Assembly (NCBI GenBank): GCA_946042285.1
Contig: CAMGDK010000024.1
Span: 1 to 15,371 of the forward strand
DNA length: 15,371 nucleotides
Origin: an uncultured Clostridia bacterium
GTDB taxonomy: Bacteria; Bacillota; Clostridia; Oscillospirales; Acutalibacteraceae
Direction: 5' to 3'
A program made the translations under genes and the position numbers. The notes below the pieces were generated by a model that saw nothing but the letters and a program-made list of their open reading frames with translations, ran no database searches and was not told where the DNA came from. Numbering within the stretch: position 1 is the stretch's first letter; each line of letters starts with the position of its first letter. Below are positions 13,110-15,371 of this stretch, in pieces.

Positions 13110-14112
13110 ACTTGAAGCTTGGTAGCTCATCAAGAGTTATTGCATAATCGCTGTTGTAGATTTCCTTTAATTCTTCCTTTGTATTCGTGTCAATCAGCCA
13201 CTCTGTATGCCATGTCATAAACGAGCACCAAGGCGTTTGCTTAAGCTGCTCAATTGTCGGTATTTTGCCGCATTCGTGGAATATTAAAGGCTTATTATCC
13301 TTTGTAATTTTACGAACTATTTTATGCAGTCTTTCCTCTGCACCGTTAACATCAACCTCATAGCTGTCTGCGCCGACTATATCGCAATACTCATCACCGG
13401 GATACCATTTCTTCGGCTTACCCTTATAATCCGTACCGTTATGTGAATAGCCGAGCACCCAAATAAGATTATTGAGATTTAAGTCGTTGGTGAAGTGGTT
13501 GTACATCATTATCCAAAGCTTTTTAAAGTTTTCACTTGTGCCCTTACCCCACCAGAACCATTGACCGTCGAACTCGTGGAATGGGCGCCAAAGAACAGTA
13601 ACGCCCTTCTCCTGTAACTGTTGGAGAGCTTTTCCTGCCTTGTCCATGTTGGCAATAAGCTTCTTGTTTTCTTCAGTACCGGGGGTTAATACGGCATCCC
13701 AGTCAGTAATTTCATCGTTCTTACAGTTATCATAATTACCCGAAAAGTCAGGACCGCAATGCCAGCAAATCGTTACAATCCCGCCCTTGTTCCACCATTC
13801 GACACTGCGTTCAACAACGCCGTCGAAATCATCGTTCATAAAATCAAGGCCGCGCATTGCAGGCAGCTTGCCGGTAGCGTCGAGAATATAATTCATTTCA
13901 TATTCAGGTGTATCAACCCAAGTTGACTCCTGCTGTCCGGTTATTATTTGATTGCCGTACACTTGACAAATATACTCATAAACAGCAATAGTTTGCGCAT
14001 TGGCATTCACATTACTTAATTTCATAGTATCGTCCTTTGATTTTGATATACTGCATGCACTAAAAATCAATGACAGGCAAAGAAATATTGAAATAATCCT
14101 TATAGTTTTCAT
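13108..14112 (-). CDS. Glycoside hydrolase family 26 lipoprotein (endo-beta-mannanase-like)
   Basis: The 334-residue protein has a lipoprotein signal (hydrophobic 5-19, then FSAC with Cys20), so it should be anchored outside the membrane. The rest is a GH26-type TIM barrel. Visible landmarks are PAMRGLDFM, IVTICWHCG, the acid/base segment LWRPFHEFDGQWFWWG (Glu180), IWVLGYS, YCDIVGADSY, and the nucleophile segment PLIFHECG (Glu280). Both catalytic glutamates are present. GH26 members mostly cut beta-1,4-mannan; a few act on other beta-glucans, so mannan is the likely but not certain substrate. No carbohydrate-binding module is visible. It is a single gene with its own promoter and terminator. 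Length is usual for a catalytic domain alone. Confidence 0.9.
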   Translation of the reverse strand: MKTIRIISIFLCLSLIFSACSISKSKDDTMKLSNVNANAQTIAVYEYICQVYGNQIITGQQESTWVDTPEYEMNYILDATGKLPAMRGLDFMNDDFDGVVERSVEWWNKGGIVTICWHCGPDFSGNYDNCKNDEITDWDAVLTPGTEENKKLIANMDKAGKALQQLQEKGVTVLWRPFHEFDGQWFWWGKGTSENFKKLWIMMYNHFTNDLNLNNLIWVLGYSHNGTDYKGKPKKWYPGDEYCDIVGADSYEVDVNGAEERLHKIVRKITKDNKPLIFHECGKIPTIEQLKQTPWCSFMTWHTEWLIDTNTKEELKEIYNSDYAITLDELPSFK

Positions 14113-14146
14113 TTTCAGAGTAATTCCTTATTAAGCATTGTAAGCT

Positions 14147-14175
14147 ATTATACAATACAATAAGCGGTAATTCAA
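14147..14175 (-). promoter_or_regulatory. Promoter of the GH26 gene
   Basis: On the minus strand TTGAAT (14175-14170) and TATAAT (14152-14147) are spaced by 17 nt. The predicted start near 14140 gives a leader of about 28 nt, with AAGGAA as the RBS. Confidence 0.7.
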
Positions 14176-14184
14176 TCAATAATA

Positions 14185-14214
14185 CAAAAAAGGCTATCCC
14201 TTTCGGGATAGCCT
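14185..14214 (-). terminator. Intrinsic terminator of the tandem-repeat lipoprotein gene
   Basis: A perfect 10-bp stem (14191-14200 with 14205-14214) closes a minus-strand GAAA loop and is followed on the minus strand by six T. It lies 16 nt after the stop codon at 14231. Confidence 0.9.
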
Positions 14215-14230
14215 AAAAGCATGTTTTTAA

Positions 14231-15226
14231 TTATGCTACTGTTGCAGCCTCTGCTACGGTAGCAACGATAGCTGAAGCGTGGATTGTACAACCTGCAGCA
14301 AGGTCAGCATCGACAGGAGTACCTGTCTCGTCGATACCAGCCTTAACCTCGTCAGCTGTCTTACCTACTGCCCACTTCTCAAAAGCGTCAGCCTGCTCGA
14401 ACCACTCCTTACCGATTGGTGATACACCCTTCATGTTGTAGTCGTCGCCAAGCTCCTTCTTTGTTGGGAATGAGCCTTCCTCAACTGTGAACTTACCGTC
14501 AGCCATTGAGCACTTAGCCTGACAAGCATCAATTAAGCATGATGTGATCTTGCCGTCAGCGTCTGTTGTTACAACAGCGATGTTTGAATCGTACTGAAGA
14601 TTCTCTTCATTGCTCTCATAGTACTTTTCAGTAGCTATCTTGAGCTTAAGAGTATCTGTTGCAGAAGCGCCGAGATCCTTTGCGTTCTCGATAGCAGCAA
14701 CTGTTGCATTTACAAAGCCTGCAGCATGGATTGTGCATCCTGCAACGAGGTCAGCGTCTGTAGGATTACCTTCAGCATCGATGCAAGCCTTAACCTCATC
14801 AGCTGTCTTACCCTTTGCCCAAGCCTCGAAAGCAGCAGACTGCTCGTACCACTCTTTACCGATTGGAGATACGCCCTTCATGCCGTAGTCTTCCTTCTTC
14901 TCGAGCTTTGTTCTTAAGTCTGCTACATTGCCGTCATCTGTGTCAAGGTCAGGCTTTGTCTGAGCCTCATCAATCTTGATGTCAACAATTTTGCCGTCAG
15001 CATCAACGAGAACAGCTGAAACTACTGAATCAATAGTAAGTGTTGTGTCCTCAACATCTGAGATTGAGCTGATTACGGCATAGCCTGTCTTTACTGCGTT
15101 TGCAGCCTCTGCGTTGCCTGCAGCTGTTGTTGGCTCATCTGTGTCTGCGCCAGCGCTGCAAGCAGCGAACGAAACGGCGAGAACACCTGCAAGGCCAACA
15201 GCTAAAAGCTTCTTCATTTTGGTCAT
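14231..15226 (-). CDS. Lipoprotein with two tandem FMN_bind-like repeats
   Basis: The 331-residue protein begins with a lipoprotein signal (MTKMKKLLAVGL..., VSFAAC, Cys23) and an Ala/Thr/Asp-rich spacer. It then carries two similar repeats, about 48-183 and 195-331. Each has DADGKI, a MKGVSPIGKEW[YF]EQ..AFE.WA.GKTADEVKA.ID segment and a D-A-D-L-x-AGCTIHA ending. The layout resembles FMN_bind-type domains, where the corresponding SGAT motif carries covalently linked flavin on Thr; here it reads AGCT (Thr165 and Thr314). A role in extracellular electron transfer would be inference only. The start at 15226 is preceded by AAGGAG about 9 nt upstream; a longer reading from 15277 lacks this. Many GCT and AAG codons suggest high expression. 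A substrate-binding or structural role is also possible. Confidence 0.8.
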   Translation of the reverse strand: MTKMKKLLAVGLAGVLAVSFAACSAGADTDEPTTAAGNAEAANAVKTGYAVISSISDVEDTTLTIDSVVSAVLVDADGKIVDIKIDEAQTKPDLDTDDGNVADLRTKLEKKEDYGMKGVSPIGKEWYEQSAAFEAWAKGKTADEVKACIDAEGNPTDADLVAGCTIHAAGFVNATVAAIENAKDLGASATDTLKLKIATEKYYESNEENLQYDSNIAVVTTDADGKITSCLIDACQAKCSMADGKFTVEEGSFPTKKELGDDYNMKGVSPIGKEWFEQADAFEKWAVGKTADEVKAGIDETGTPVDADLAAGCTIHASAIVATVAEAATVA

Positions 15227-15297
15227 TTGTTTTCTCTCCTTAAAAATTACATATTGTATTTGACAGGAAGTCACCAACCCGCCATATTACAAACTAA

Positions 15298-15326
15298 ATA
15301 ATATACAAAATTATTAAGATTGTCAA
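15298..15326 (-). promoter_or_regulatory. Promoter of the tandem-repeat lipoprotein gene
   Basis: On the minus strand TTGACA (15326-15321) and TATTAT (15303-15298) are spaced by 17 nt. The leader is about 65 nt. Two adjacent 11-bp direct repeats (15318-15328 and 15329-15339) cover the -35 element. Confidence 0.75.
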
Positions 15327-15371
15327 TAGTTTATCAATATTTGTAATATTTTTTTTAATAAATATTTATTC

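Noticed and set aside
14399..14885. Direct DNA repeats (about 35 bp similar blocks near 14399 and 14849) as a mobile or CRISPR-like repeat
   Set aside because: They are the coding sequence of the two protein repeats in the lipoprotein gene, in frame and in register.

Overview
This 15.4 kb window looks like an AT-rich Clostridia chromosome, most likely an Oscillospiraceae/Ruminococcaceae-type gut anaerobe. The evidence is strong AGGAGG-type ribosome binding sites, sigma-A style promoters, a TepA-YlzJ-FtsK/SpoIIIE gene order shared with Bacillus, a Rex redox repressor, and a GH26 mannanase lipoprotein. This placement is inference from gene content; no marker gene fixes the genus. I see no phage, IS element or CRISPR array.

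Layout: (1) 1-694, minus strand: the 5' part of a gene coding for an N-terminal LytTR DNA-binding domain followed by a PAS-like domain; it runs off the left edge and has its own promoter. (2) 811-1093: a tRNA-Leu(UAG) locus on the minus strand with its own promoter, a truncated 5'-half copy of the same tRNA first, then the intact tRNA with encoded CCA, then a terminator. (3) 1097-8361, minus strand: a tightly packed operon reading tepA (ClpP-like) - ylzJ-like - uppP-like - ftsK/spoIIIE - ygiQ-type radical SAM - comEA - comF. Four junctions are 1-4 nt stop/start overlaps or have the next RBS on the previous stop codon, and the ylzJ-like gene overlaps both neighbours. (4) 8362-8571: a divergent promoter region with a good promoter in each direction and repeated GTGATA motifs. 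(5) 8572-13058, plus strand: aconitase - isocitrate dehydrogenase - rex - a conserved-looking gene of unknown function, closed by a strong bidirectional terminator. (6) 13108-14152: a single GH26 endo-mannanase-like lipoprotein gene on the minus strand with its own promoter. (7) 14185-15326: a single lipoprotein gene on the minus strand with two tandem FMN_bind-like repeats, its own promoter and its own terminator.

How the genes work together: aconitase and isocitrate dehydrogenase make the oxidative branch from citrate to 2-oxoglutarate, which feeds glutamate synthesis. Having rex in the same operon suggests that NADH/NAD+ feedback controls the branch, and a Rex-operator-like imperfect palindrome lies at the expected transcription start. 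The large minus operon joins a membrane or cytosolic serine protease homologue, a DNA translocase and two competence-type proteins, coupled translationally.

The most unusual points are a UppP-family protein that has lost most of the catalytic residues of the family, a ylzJ-like gene hidden in an overlapping frame, a truncated tandem tRNA-Leu copy, and a duplicated lipoprotein with an altered flavinylation-like motif.
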